From Bacillota bacterium (lineage in GTDB: Bacteria > Bacillota_C > Negativicutes > JAEYSJ01), in assembly GCA_023434855.1 (NCBI GenBank), contig JAEYSJ010000113.1, positions 1-37,060 of the forward strand: a stretch of 37,060 nt of DNA, in the 5' to 3' direction. How positions within the stretch are numbered: position 1 is the first letter of the stretch; each line of letters begins with the position of its first letter. Positions 1-7,600 of this stretch are shown in pieces. The notes below the pieces were generated by a model. The model was not told where the DNA came from. It worked only from the letters and a program-made list of their open reading frames with translations, and ran no database searches. The position numbers were made by a program, and so were the translations under genes.

Positions 1-11
1 GAGGGAATACT

Positions 12-431
12 GTGACTAAGTTAACTAAGCGATCCCGAATAAATGTGCAGCCGACACGGGTTTCAAGTACTACCAGGCTAATTTTTAAGGGCGTTGTTGT
101 CAGTTTGGCCGTATCACTTACTTGTACATTATTCTTGTCCTTAGTAAACCTGATAACCGAAGATACGTTTATCGATTACTATATGCAGTATGTTATAGTA
201 GCAGTAACAATGATAAGCATTTTTATTGGCAGTGCCTATGCTACCCAGCGGGCCGAGCATAAAGGTTTAATCATCGGTATAACTATTGGTATGATTTATG
301 TACTCATTTCTGTGGCGTTAGGAATGAAAATGAGCCACGAATCAGTTGCCTTGCCGGTACTCGCAAACAAAATGATGGCAGGAATTGCCGCAGGGGCGTT
401 AGGCGGACTTATTGGCGTAAATTTGCAATAG
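12..431 (+). CDS. Small four-helix membrane protein, TIGR04086-like
   Basis: A 139-residue integral membrane protein of unknown function, resembling the TIGR04086 family of Firmicutes. The start is GTG, with GAGGGA about 6 bases upstream at the window edge. After a basic cytoplasmic-looking N-terminus (about residues 1-22) there are four hydrophobic stretches, at about 24-46, 58-77, 83-104 and 117-138, the last rich in Gly and Ala. No catalytic motif is visible. The stop lies 83 bases before the probable iorA start, and no obvious terminator separates them. The family assignment comes from size and topology; the function is unknown. Confidence 0.65.
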   Translation: MTKLTKRSRINVQPTRVSSTTRLIFKGVVVSLAVSLTCTLFLSLVNLITEDTFIDYYMQYVIVAVTMISIFIGSAYATQRAEHKGLIIGITIGMIYVLISVALGMKMSHESVALPVLANKMMAGIAAGALGGLIGVNLQ

Positions 432-514
432 TTACAAGGAATTTTACTCAATGTAGCGAATGTTACCAATTGAAAATAAATTATTGGCATTTTTTAAAGA
501 AAGGGTGACTAGTT

Positions 515-2251
515 ATTAGGAAATTATTATCTGGAAACGAAGCAATTGCTCGAGGGGCTTATGAAGCTGGCATTAAGGTTGCTTGCGCCTATCCTGGAAC
601 GCCTAGTACCGAGATCTTGGAGAATATTGCCCGATATGAAGAAATCTACAGTGAATGGGCTCCTAATGAAAAAGTAGCTGTCGAAGTAGCCCAAGGAGCC
701 TGTTTTGCCGGAGGACGTTCCTTGGCAGCTATGAAGCACGTAGGTGTTAATGTAGCCGCTGATCCGCTATTTTCGCTTGCTTATACAGGCGTAAACGGCG
801 GTTTTATTTTGGTGTCTGCCGATGATCCAGGCATGCATAGTTCGCAAAATGAGCAGGATAATCGCTACTATGCGAAATTTATGAAGATGGTTTTACTGGA
901 GCCTTCTGATAGTCAGGAAGCCAAAGATTTGGTTGTTGCCGGCCTGGATATCAGTGAGCGGTTTGACTCTCCGGTTATGTTAAGAGTAACAACCAGAATT
1001 TCGCACTCCAAAGGGTTGGTAACGCTGGGAGACCGGCAGGAAGTCCCTGTCCGTAAGTATGAGAAAAATGTTCAAAAATTTGTTGTTATGCCAGCCAATG
1101 CCCGCAGACTTCGCTTAGCCCTTGAAGACCGTTTACGTCGACTGGCTGATTTCGCGGAAACCTTCCCTGGTAATCGGGTTGAAGGTAATGGCCGGCAATT
1201 TGCAGTAATTACCAGTGGTATTGCTTATCAATATGCTAAGGAAGCGTTAGGTGATCAAGCTACTTATTTAAAACTTAGCTTCACTTTTCCTCTGCCGGAG
1301 AAATTGATTAGTACCTTTATTGCGAACCATGATAAAGTTTATATCATTGAAGAAGGCGAACCATTCTTAGAGGACCAAATTAAAGCAATGGGTCATAAGG
1401 TTATTGGCAAAGAACTTTTTCCCCGTATTGGTGAATTAAGTCCGGGTATTATTCGGGAAAAATTATTAGGGGAAAAACCAAGCTCACATATATTGGCGGC
1501 AGATGCTCCAATGCGTCCTCCAGTACTTTGTCCCGGTTGTCCCCATCGTGGTGTGTACTTTGCCATTAATAAAGTTGGTGCCGTTATTACTACCGATATT
1601 GGCTGTTATACGCTAGGGGTATTACCGCCGTTAAATTCCGGCGAAACTTGTATTTGTATGGGAGCAAGTATTGGTAATGCCATGGGTATGTCCAAAGTGA
1701 TGCCTGACAAAAAATTCGTAGCTACTATAGGTGATTCCACATTTCTTCATTCCGGTGTTACAGGCCTGATGGATGTTGTTTATAACCGTGGTATACTTAC
1801 GGTGGTTATTCTCGATAATTCCATTACTGGTATGACTGGACATCAGCATCATCCGGCTACTGGTTTCACAATCAAGAATGAACCTACCAACAAAGTTGAT
1901 ATTGAAGCATTAGTTAGGGCTTGCGGAATTAATAAAATTTGGACTGTCAACGCATATAATTTGGCCGAAGTGGAAGCGGCGCTTGCTGAAGCAACAACCT
2001 GCGGAGAACCGGCGGTAGTGATTACTAAACGTCCCTGTGTGCTCATTGAAAAAGGTGCTAGACGTGAAAAACACACGATTAGCGAAGACAACTGCAAATA
2101 TTGTAAAATGTGTTTAAAACTTGGTTGCCCGGCAATAGAGCATAAAACAGACAAAGTGATTATTAACGAAACATTATGTTGTGGCTGCGGCCTTTGTGCT
2201 CAAGTCTGTAAATTTGAAGCTATCGAGAAGGCAGGTGTTCCCAATGCATAA
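515..2251 (+). CDS. iorA: Indolepyruvate:ferredoxin oxidoreductase alpha subunit, ATT start
   Basis: Large subunit of the TPP-dependent enzyme that oxidatively decarboxylates aryl pyruvates (from Trp, Phe, Tyr) to aryl-acetyl-CoA and reduces ferredoxin. In order it carries an N-terminal pyrimidine-type domain with AYPGTPSTEI at residues 25-34, a TPP domain with CPGCPHRG near 338 and GDSTFLHSG near 405, and a C-terminal ferredoxin domain with two Cys clusters near 526 and 555. The first ATG/GTG/TTG in frame is TTG 617, which would delete 34 conserved residues. The frame is open from the TGA at 506. An ATT at 515, with AAGGGTG at 501-507 upstream, gives the expected N-terminus MRKLLSGNEA. I therefore infer a rare ATT start (578 residues). 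The gene overlaps iorB by 8 bases. Confidence 0.93.
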   Translation: MRKLLSGNEAIARGAYEAGIKVACAYPGTPSTEILENIARYEEIYSEWAPNEKVAVEVAQGACFAGGRSLAAMKHVGVNVAADPLFSLAYTGVNGGFILVSADDPGMHSSQNEQDNRYYAKFMKMVLLEPSDSQEAKDLVVAGLDISERFDSPVMLRVTTRISHSKGLVTLGDRQEVPVRKYEKNVQKFVVMPANARRLRLALEDRLRRLADFAETFPGNRVEGNGRQFAVITSGIAYQYAKEALGDQATYLKLSFTFPLPEKLISTFIANHDKVYIIEEGEPFLEDQIKAMGHKVIGKELFPRIGELSPGIIREKLLGEKPSSHILAADAPMRPPVLCPGCPHRGVYFAINKVGAVITTDIGCYTLGVLPPLNSGETCICMGASIGNAMGMSKVMPDKKFVATIGDSTFLHSGVTGLMDVVYNRGILTVVILDNSITGMTGHQHHPATGFTIKNEPTNKVDIEALVRACGINKIWTVNAYNLAEVEAALAEATTCGEPAVVITKRPCVLIEKGARREKHTISEDNCKYCKMCLKLGCPAIEHKTDKVIINETLCCGCGLCAQVCKFEAIEKAGVPNA

Positions 2252-2825
2252 AGTTACGAATATTTTAATTGTAGGTGTCGGTGGGCAGGGAACGCTGTTG
2301 GCAAGTAAAGTAATTGGCGGAGCGGCACAGCTTTCCGGCTTTGATGTAAAACAGTCGGAAGTTCACGGTATGGCACAACGCGGCGGCAGTGTGGTTACCT
2401 ATGTGCGTTTTGCCAATAAGGTATTTTCACCGTTAGTTGAGAAGGGACAGGCTGATATTATCCTGGCTTTCGAAAAGTTAGAGGCTTGGCGCTGGGCCGA
2501 TTATCTCAAACCGGAGGGCACGATTATCGTTAATGATCAGGAGATACCGCCCATGCCGGTGATTATTGGCGCCGCGGCTTATCCTGAAGGCATCTATGAA
2601 CGTATATCAGCCGCAGGGATTAAGTTGATACAGGTGGATGCCTTAAGCCTTGCTAAAAAAATCGGCGAAGCCCGCGCCGTCAATATAATACTGTTAGGCG
2701 TAGCTGCTAAAATGCTTGGATTTGACCGCCAGGTTTGGGAACAGGCTATTGCTGAATCCATTCCGGCTAAGGCCCTTAAAGTTAATCTGCAGGCATTTGC
2801 AACAGGTTGGAATATTCAATGTTAA
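2244..2825 (+). CDS. iorB: Indolepyruvate:ferredoxin oxidoreductase beta subunit
   Basis: Small (gamma-domain) subunit of indolepyruvate:ferredoxin oxidoreductase, partner of the upstream iorA. It has 193 residues, typical for the family. The N-terminus carries the glycine-rich segment GVGGQGTLLAS, followed by SEVHGMAQRGG, both characteristic of the OFOR gamma domain. The ATG at 2244 is chosen over an in-frame ATG at 2181 because it has AGAAGG about 13 bases upstream and gives a family-like start; the genes then overlap by 8 bases, implying translational coupling. A hairpin terminator begins 3 bases after the stop. Confidence 0.93.
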   Translation: MHKVTNILIVGVGGQGTLLASKVIGGAAQLSGFDVKQSEVHGMAQRGGSVVTYVRFANKVFSPLVEKGQADIILAFEKLEAWRWADYLKPEGTIIVNDQEIPPMPVIIGAAAYPEGIYERISAAGIKLIQVDALSLAKKIGEARAVNIILLGVAAKMLGFDRQVWEQAIAESIPAKALKVNLQAFATGWNIQC

Positions 2826-2828
2826 TAA

Positions 2829-2853
2829 AGAGGCCATACGGTCTCTTTTTTTT
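2829..2853 (+). terminator. Rho-independent terminator of iorAB
   Basis: A 7-bp stem (AGAGGCC paired with GGTCTCT, one G-T wobble) with a 4-base loop, followed by eight T. It starts 3 bases after the iorB stop. Confidence 0.85.
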
Positions 2854-2907
2854 GTATTGGAAAGTATAATTTTCCGGTCAGTAGGTAGCTGGCGCTAATG
2901 TTTTTTG

Positions 2908-3083
2908 AACCACAGAGGACACAGAGGACACAGAGTGGAACGGCGCGATGGCTATCGCGCAAGGATAAAGTATTAACCTGTTGATTGTTACTAAGTGATA
3001 ATGTGAAATACATTGAGTTAAGAACGTAGCTGGGGATACAAGTAATGATAAATTCCTCTGCGTCCTCTGTGTCCTCTGTGGTT
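2908..3083. repeat. Inverted-repeat element with 9-nt (CACAGAGGA) periodicity
   Basis: Two 28-base arms (2908-2935 and 3056-3083) are inverted complements with one mismatch. Each arm is about three copies of a 9-base unit (ACCACAGAGG, ACACAGAGG, AC.CAGAG). The 120-base interior holds a perfect GCGCGAT/ATCGCGC hairpin (2943-2960) and no supportable ORF. The right arm runs into GGTTAGCCGTTCC. A second element at 22.7 kb has the same design with a different unit. The arms could form a long cruciform or RNA hairpin. I recall sequences of this style as dispersed intergenic repeats in many bacteria, but copy number cannot be assessed here. Confidence 0.8.
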
Positions 3084-3115
3084 AGCCGTTCCCCAAGGTG
3101 ATAGCGGCTTTTTTT
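3084..3115 (+). terminator. Terminator-like hairpin abutting the repeat element
   Basis: AGCCG (3084-3088) pairs with CGGCT (3105-3109) around a 16-base loop and is followed by seven T. The stem is short. It lies directly after the right arm of the inverted repeat, so it may be part of that element. Confidence 0.4.
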
Positions 3116-3175
3116 ATCTTTAAGCTAAAGGTCTGAAAATAGCAAATAATAAGAGTTTTTTTTCACAAAATTTAA

Positions 3176-3205
3176 TTGACACTATTTGGTCGGTTATGGT
3201 ATTTT
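3176..3205 (+). promoter_or_regulatory. Sigma-A-type promoter of the acetate transporter gene
   Basis: A perfect TTGACA (3176-3181), an 18-base spacer and TATTTT (3200-3205). It lies 32 bases before the start codon, leaving a short leader that contains AGGAGG. Confidence 0.6.
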
Positions 3206-3236
3206 AATAATGGATTTTTAATTTAGGAGGTAATTT

Positions 3237-3836
3237 ATGAGTAGCAACGAAACAGAAATCAAAGGATCGCCAATTGCCGATCCTGGTCCACTGGGCCTTA
3301 CCGGTTTTGCGTTGACAACCTTCTGCCTTAGCGCAATTAACGCCGGTCTGGTTCCCAAAGAAGCCATGGGTGTTGTTATTGGTCTGGCTATTATTTATGG
3401 TGGTATCGCCCAATTGTTGGCAGGTATGTGGGAAATCAAAAAGAACAATGTTTTTGGTGCAACTGCTTTTTCTTCCTATGGTGCTTTCTGGATTTCTTTC
3501 GCGATTTTCGAACTGGGCAGTATTTTAAAATGGTTTGTAATACCCGAGCAGGGCATACTTGCTTTCCTAATTGCCTGGACAATCTTCACATTTTATATGT
3601 GGATTGGCACTTTTGCATTAAACAAAGCACTTGTTACAGTATTTACTGCTTTGCTGATCACTTTTATTCTGCTGGATATTGGAGCCACTGAACTTCCTTT
3701 CGCCCATGCAGCTCATATTTACGGTGGTTATGTTGGCCTTTTCACCGCTTTTGCAGCGTGGTATGCATCTGCCGCAGGTATTTTGAATACAGTTTATGGC
3801 CGTATTGTTCTTCCTGTCGGTCCGCTGAAAAAATAA
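3237..3836 (+). CDS. satP: Acetate uptake transporter, GPR1/FUN34/YaaH (SatP) family
   Basis: A 199-residue membrane protein predicted to move acetate, and possibly succinate or other short acids, across the cytoplasmic membrane. It shows the family signature as DPGPLGLTGFALTTF near residue 15, with Asp where the family usually has Asn (NPxPLGL). FGATAFSSYGAFWIS follows near residue 72, and there are about six hydrophobic helices. The start is ATG with AGGAGG 6 bases upstream. The gene is monocistronic, between its own promoter and a strong terminator. An acetate channel fits with pduL in the same window. Confidence 0.88.
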   Translation: MSSNETEIKGSPIADPGPLGLTGFALTTFCLSAINAGLVPKEAMGVVIGLAIIYGGIAQLLAGMWEIKKNNVFGATAFSSYGAFWISFAIFELGSILKWFVIPEQGILAFLIAWTIFTFYMWIGTFALNKALVTVFTALLITFILLDIGATELPFAHAAHIYGGYVGLFTAFAAWYASAAGILNTVYGRIVLPVGPLKK

Positions 3837-3873
3837 ACTTTCTGAAATTTTACAATATCAACCTAAATATATA

Positions 3874-3914
3874 GCCCCCTATTACAAAAATATAGGGGGC
3901 ATTAGTGTTTTTTA
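3874..3914 (+). terminator. Rho-independent terminator of satP
   Basis: A 9-bp perfect stem, GCCCCCTAT with ATAGGGGGC, around a 9-base loop. A T-rich tail follows after a few bases (TTTTTT at 3908-3913). Confidence 0.8.
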
Positions 3915-3998
3915 TGGGTTTCTTTAGAGAATTATGGTAAAATATTAATGTTGATTTTAGAAAATAATATAGGCATAATGATAGGCAAAGGTGATGAA

Positions 3999-4793
3999 AT
4001 GGTGAAAATTGCTATTATTGGTGGAACTGGAGTCTATGATCCCAGCATTTTGGAGAATGTGCGCGAAGCAGAAGTAAATACCCCTTATGGCGATGTCCAG
4101 TACAAATCAGGCGAGTTCGCCGGTAAAAGTATTGCATTTATTCCCAGGCATGGCAGCAAGCATTCGATTGCTCCTCATTTAATAAATTACCGGGCCAATA
4201 TTTGGGCATTGAAGAAAATTGGTGTGGAGAATATTATTGCTACAACCGCAGTAGGTTCACTTAATCTGAAAATGAAACCTGGCGATTTCGTCTTAGCGGA
4301 TCAGTTTTTGGACTTTACCAAAAGCAGGATAAACACCTTCTATGAAGGCGGTGAAAGAGGTGTTGTCCATGTTGATGTAACTTCCCCATACTGCCCGTCT
4401 TTGCGGGAAAAATTGCATGCGGCAGGCAAACTAATTGGTGTTGATATACATTCTAGCGGCACATATGTATGTGCAGAAGGACCCCGGTTTGAAACTCCTG
4501 CTGAAATTGCCATGTTTGCTAAACTTGGCGGCGACCTTGTAGGAATGACTAATGTACCTGAAGTAGTTTTGGCGCGAGAAGCAGAAATGTGTTACGCTAC
4601 TGTTTCGATGGTGACAAATTACGCAGCAGGTATTTCAACTCAGCCGCTGACGCATAGTGAGGTAGTTGAAACAATGCAGGCCAATACAGATAACATAAAA
4701 CGTCTGATTATGGATGCGATAAAATTGATTGACATTAATGCCGACTGTGGATGTAGAAATGCGCTGGCTGAGTACGGCGGTTTCAAGCTATAA
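3999..4793 (+). CDS. mtnP: MTA phosphorylase family, probable methylthioinosine-type phosphorylase
   Basis: A 264-residue trimeric-type nucleoside phosphorylase that releases the base from 5'-methylthio-nucleosides to give methylthioribose-1-phosphate. It shows GGTGVYDP near residue 8, TTAVGSLN, RFETPAEI and MTNVPEVVLAREAEMCYA. Where adenine-specific MTAPs carry DYD, this protein has TNYAAG near residue 208. As I recall, Asn and Ala at these two positions mark the 6-oxopurine-specific MTIP of Pseudomonas, so methylthioinosine may be the true substrate. This fits the deaminase two genes downstream. The ATG at 3999 is preferred over 3948 because AAAGGTGAT lies just upstream and the N-terminus then matches the family. 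It is the first gene of a three-gene operon. Confidence 0.85.
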   Translation: MVKIAIIGGTGVYDPSILENVREAEVNTPYGDVQYKSGEFAGKSIAFIPRHGSKHSIAPHLINYRANIWALKKIGVENIIATTAVGSLNLKMKPGDFVLADQFLDFTKSRINTFYEGGERGVVHVDVTSPYCPSLREKLHAAGKLIGVDIHSSGTYVCAEGPRFETPAEIAMFAKLGGDLVGMTNVPEVVLAREAEMCYATVSMVTNYAAGISTQPLTHSEVVETMQANTDNIKRLIMDAIKLIDINADCGCRNALAEYGGFKL

Positions 4794-4817
4794 TAAATAA
4801 AAAATAGGAGAGATATG

Positions 4818-6059
4818 ATGGAATCTATTGTTAGAGATATTAAATTAGCTCCCCAAGGGAATGACAAAATTAATTGGGTAAAAGGGTTTATGCCTGTACT
4901 CAATGTGTTAAATGATGAATTATCCCAAACAAAACCTTTAACCGGCAAGAACCTCATCGTTACTATGCATTTGGAAGCTAAAACTGCCTATTTGGCATTA
5001 GTACTGAAGAATGCCGGTGCCAATGTTGCCGTGACAGGCAGTAACCCATTATCTACCCAGGATGATGTAGCTGCTGCTTTAGCTGCGCAAGGCGTAAAAG
5101 TTTTTGCCTGGTATAATACTACTTCCGAAGAATATGAGAACTTTTTGCATAAAGCACTGGATACTAAGCCTGAGATTATTGTCGATGACGGCGGCGATTT
5201 AGTATCCCTGCTGCATGGTGAGCGTAGTGAGCTGGCAGGTAATATATTAGGCGGTTCGGAAGAAACAACTACTGGAGTTATCCGTTTAAGGGCATTAGCA
5301 GCAGAAGGCCGGCTAAAGTTTCCGATGATGGCTGTAAATGATGCATATTGTAAATTCCTGTTTGATAACCGCTATGGTACTGGTCAGTCAACCTGGGATG
5401 GCATTATGCGCACAACTAACCTTACGGTAACCGGTAAAACGGTAGTAGTTGCCGGTTATGGCTGGTGCGGTAAAGGGGTAGCCATGCGGGCTAAAGGCTT
5501 GGGAGCCAATGTGATTATTACCGAGGTTGATTCAATAAAAGCCATTGAGGCGGTCTTTGACGGATTTAGAGTTATGACAATGGAAGAAGCAGCCAAGTAT
5601 GGCGATATATTTGTGACATTAACCGGATGCAAGGATGTCATTCGTCGTGAACATATAAAAATAATGAAGTCAGGGGCAATTTTAGCGAATGCCGGACATT
5701 TTGATGTGGAAATAAACAAAAATGACTTGGCTGACTTAGCTGTTTCCCGACGCATAGTACGCAAAAATATTGAGGAATTTGTATTAGACAATGGTCGCAA
5801 AATATATCTGCTGGCTGAAGGCCGACTGGTTAACTTGGCTGCCGGGGACGGGCATCCTACCGAGATTATGGATCTGTCTTTTGCTTTGCAAGCTTTATCA
5901 GTACTGCATATCTTTAATCATCACCGGGAAATGTCCAACCAGGTATACACCGTGTCTGATGAAATAAACGCCCGCGTGGCAGCTCTTAAACTGCAGGCTA
6001 TGGGATATGCAATAGACAAACTGACTGCGGAACAGAAGAAGTATTTGAGTCAGGCTTAA
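4818..6059 (+). CDS. ahcY: AhcY-family hydrolase, archaeal-type, probable S-inosylhomocysteine hydrolase
   Basis: A 413-residue NAD-dependent hydrolase of the SAH hydrolase family. Conserved features are [24 protein letters not shown] (the catalytic Lys/Asp region), the NAD motif [16 protein letters not shown] and [10 protein letters not shown]. It is the short form lacking the C-terminal KPDHYRY tail. In the adenine pocket the usual HMTIETA (human His55, Thr57, Glu59) reads HLEAKTA: Thr57 is Glu and Glu59 is Lys. Glu59 contacts the adenine amino group, so a Lys there suggests a 6-oxo (hypoxanthine) substrate. I infer S-inosylhomocysteine hydrolase, as described for Methanocaldococcus jannaschii; SAH itself remains possible. 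ATG 4818 has better spacing from AGGAGA than ATG 4815. Confidence 0.88.
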   Translation: MESIVRDIKLAPQGNDKINWVKGFMPVLNVLNDELSQTKPLTGKNLIVTMHLEAKTAYLALVLKNAGANVAVTGSNPLSTQDDVAAALAAQGVKVFAWYNTTSEEYENFLHKALDTKPEIIVDDGGDLVSLLHGERSELAGNILGGSEETTTGVIRLRALAAEGRLKFPMMAVNDAYCKFLFDNRYGTGQSTWDGIMRTTNLTVTGKTVVVAGYGWCGKGVAMRAKGLGANVIITEVDSIKAIEAVFDGFRVMTMEEAAKYGDIFVTLTGCKDVIRREHIKIMKSGAILANAGHFDVEINKNDLADLAVSRRIVRKNIEEFVLDNGRKIYLLAEGRLVNLAAGDGHPTEIMDLSFALQALSVLHIFNHHREMSNQVYTVSDEINARVAALKLQAMGYAIDKLTAEQKKYLSQA

Positions 6060-6096
6060 AACAGGCGATTATGTCGATAGAAGAGAGGCGTAACCA

Positions 6097-7380
6097 ATGA
6101 CAAAAATTTTGTTAAAAAACGCTGAAGTTTTGACCAATGGTGTTGTGCAACAAACGGATATAGCCATCGATGGTGCAGTAATTTCTCAAATAGGGAAAAT
6201 AAGTAACTGGCCGGCAGATAGAATTATCGATTGCACAGATAAATTGGCTATTCCGGGATTGGTTAATACTCATACCCACGCTGCTATGACATTATTTCGG
6301 AGTTTCGCTGACGATATGCAGCTTATGGACTGGCTGCAAAATAAAATTTGGCCGGCAGAAGCCAATTTAACAGCTGAAGATGTTTATTTTGGCACACTGT
6401 TAGCTATTGCCGAAATGCTGAAATCAGGTACGACTACTTTTGCTGACATGTACTTTTTCATGCCCCAGGTGGCTGACGCAGTAGCTGACAGCGGCATAAG
6501 AGCGGTACTCTCCCGCGGAATGGCCGGAGTAGCACCGACAGCTGAACAAGCGTTAACCGAAAGCAAAGATTTCTTCCGGCAATATCATAATGCCGCTGAT
6601 GGCCGAATTACCGTAATGCTGGGCCCGCATGCCCCATACACTTGCCCGCCTGAATATTTAAAAAGGGTTATTGCCTTGGCCGAACATTTAGGTGCAGAAA
6701 TTCACATCCATCTCTCAGAAACAGCCGGTGAAGTAGCGGATTGCATAAACCAATATGGAAAATCACCAATTGCCTTGATGCAGGAAATAGGGCTATTTGA
6801 TTGCGGTACCTTAGCTGCTCATTGCGTGCATGTATCTCCTGATGATATTGCCATTATGAAAGAAAAAGGTGTGCGGGTAGCCCATAATCCGGGCAGTAAT
6901 ATGAAACTTGCCAGTGGTATTGCTCCTGTGACTCAAATGCTTGCTGCCGGATTATGTGTGGGTCTGGGTACTGATGGTGCAGCAAGCAACAACAATCTTG
7001 ATATGTTAGAAGAATTAAGATTGGCAGCTACGCTACACAAGGTAAGTACTCTTGATCCCCTGGCAATACCGGCCAAAACAGCGATAACTTTGGCAACAAG
7101 CAGCGGAGCTGAGGCTTTGGGACTAGGCCAAATAACCGGTAAATTGGCACCTGGTTTTAAAGCTGATATAGTATTAATTGATATGAAAGCCCCCCATTGG
7201 TACCCGCGGCATGACAGATTGTCACTCCTTACTTATGCCGCCAATTGCAGTGATGTGCATACCGTCCTGGTAAATGGACAGATTGTACTTGATAACCGGC
7301 ATTTAGTAACAATTGATGAAGAGAAATTAATGTATGAAGCACATAAGCGTGGGATGAGACTTGTGGAAAAAGTGCAATAA
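6097..7380 (+). CDS. mtaD: MTA/SAH/5'-deoxyadenosine deaminase (MtaD/DadD family)
   Basis: A 427-residue amidohydrolase that replaces the adenine amino group of MTA, SAH, 5'-deoxyadenosine or adenosine with oxygen. Metal and catalytic motifs are in order: HTHAAM near residue 59, GPHAPYTC near 177, HIHLSET near 206, HCVH near 243 and GTDGAASNNNLDM near 291. AGAGAGG lies about 8 bases before the ATG. It is the last gene of the mtnP-ahcY-mtaD operon, 37 bases after ahcY. The cluster supplies exactly the three activities of a deaminate-first recycling of SAM by-products. Which adenosyl substrate is preferred cannot be read from the sequence. Confidence 0.88.
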   Translation: MTKILLKNAEVLTNGVVQQTDIAIDGAVISQIGKISNWPADRIIDCTDKLAIPGLVNTHTHAAMTLFRSFADDMQLMDWLQNKIWPAEANLTAEDVYFGTLLAIAEMLKSGTTTFADMYFFMPQVADAVADSGIRAVLSRGMAGVAPTAEQALTESKDFFRQYHNAADGRITVMLGPHAPYTCPPEYLKRVIALAEHLGAEIHIHLSETAGEVADCINQYGKSPIALMQEIGLFDCGTLAAHCVHVSPDDIAIMKEKGVRVAHNPGSNMKLASGIAPVTQMLAAGLCVGLGTDGAASNNNLDMLEELRLAATLHKVSTLDPLAIPAKTAITLATSSGAEALGLGQITGKLAPGFKADIVLIDMKAPHWYPRHDRLSLLTYAANCSDVHTVLVNGQIVLDNRHLVTIDEEKLMYEAHKRGMRLVEKVQ

Positions 7381-7459
7381 TATTCCTTCAATCTATTTTA
7401 TATTAATCTAATTATTACTAAAAAACATACTATGCTGAATACAATATTTTCATATATGA

Positions 7460-7487
7460 CAGGAATTTAGGTAATTATAACGAAGAT
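7460..7487 (+). promoter_or_regulatory. Candidate SigH-type promoter upstream of aminotransferase gene
   Basis: CAGGAATTT at 7460 and CGAAGATA at 7481, with 21 bases from AGGA to GAA. The B. subtilis SigH consensus is roughly RNAGGAWWW and RNNGAAT with this spacing. It lies about 115 bases before the ATG at 7601. Similar sites occur at 9.87 and 31.15 kb. Confidence 0.45.
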
Positions 7488-7600
7488 ATAAGAGTGCCGG
7501 CCTGCGTAAAGCGACAGTAGAATCGGTCGGTTTTCTATTTTCAAGAAATTTGTGAAAAAGATAACGTTTTTTTGCCAATATTGAAATTGCGAGGGATAAC

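Noticed and set aside
617..2251. iorA starting at TTG 617
   Set aside because: It would remove the conserved GNEAIARG and YPGTPSTEI segments and has no ribosome-binding site.
2908..3083. Short CACAGAGGA repeats as a CRISPR array
   Set aside because: Units are 9 bases, contiguous and arranged as two inverted arms; there are no spacers and no cas genes.
3914..3998. SAM or SAH riboswitch before the salvage operon
   Set aside because: Only about 85 AT-rich bases are available after the terminator, with none of the conserved core motifs.
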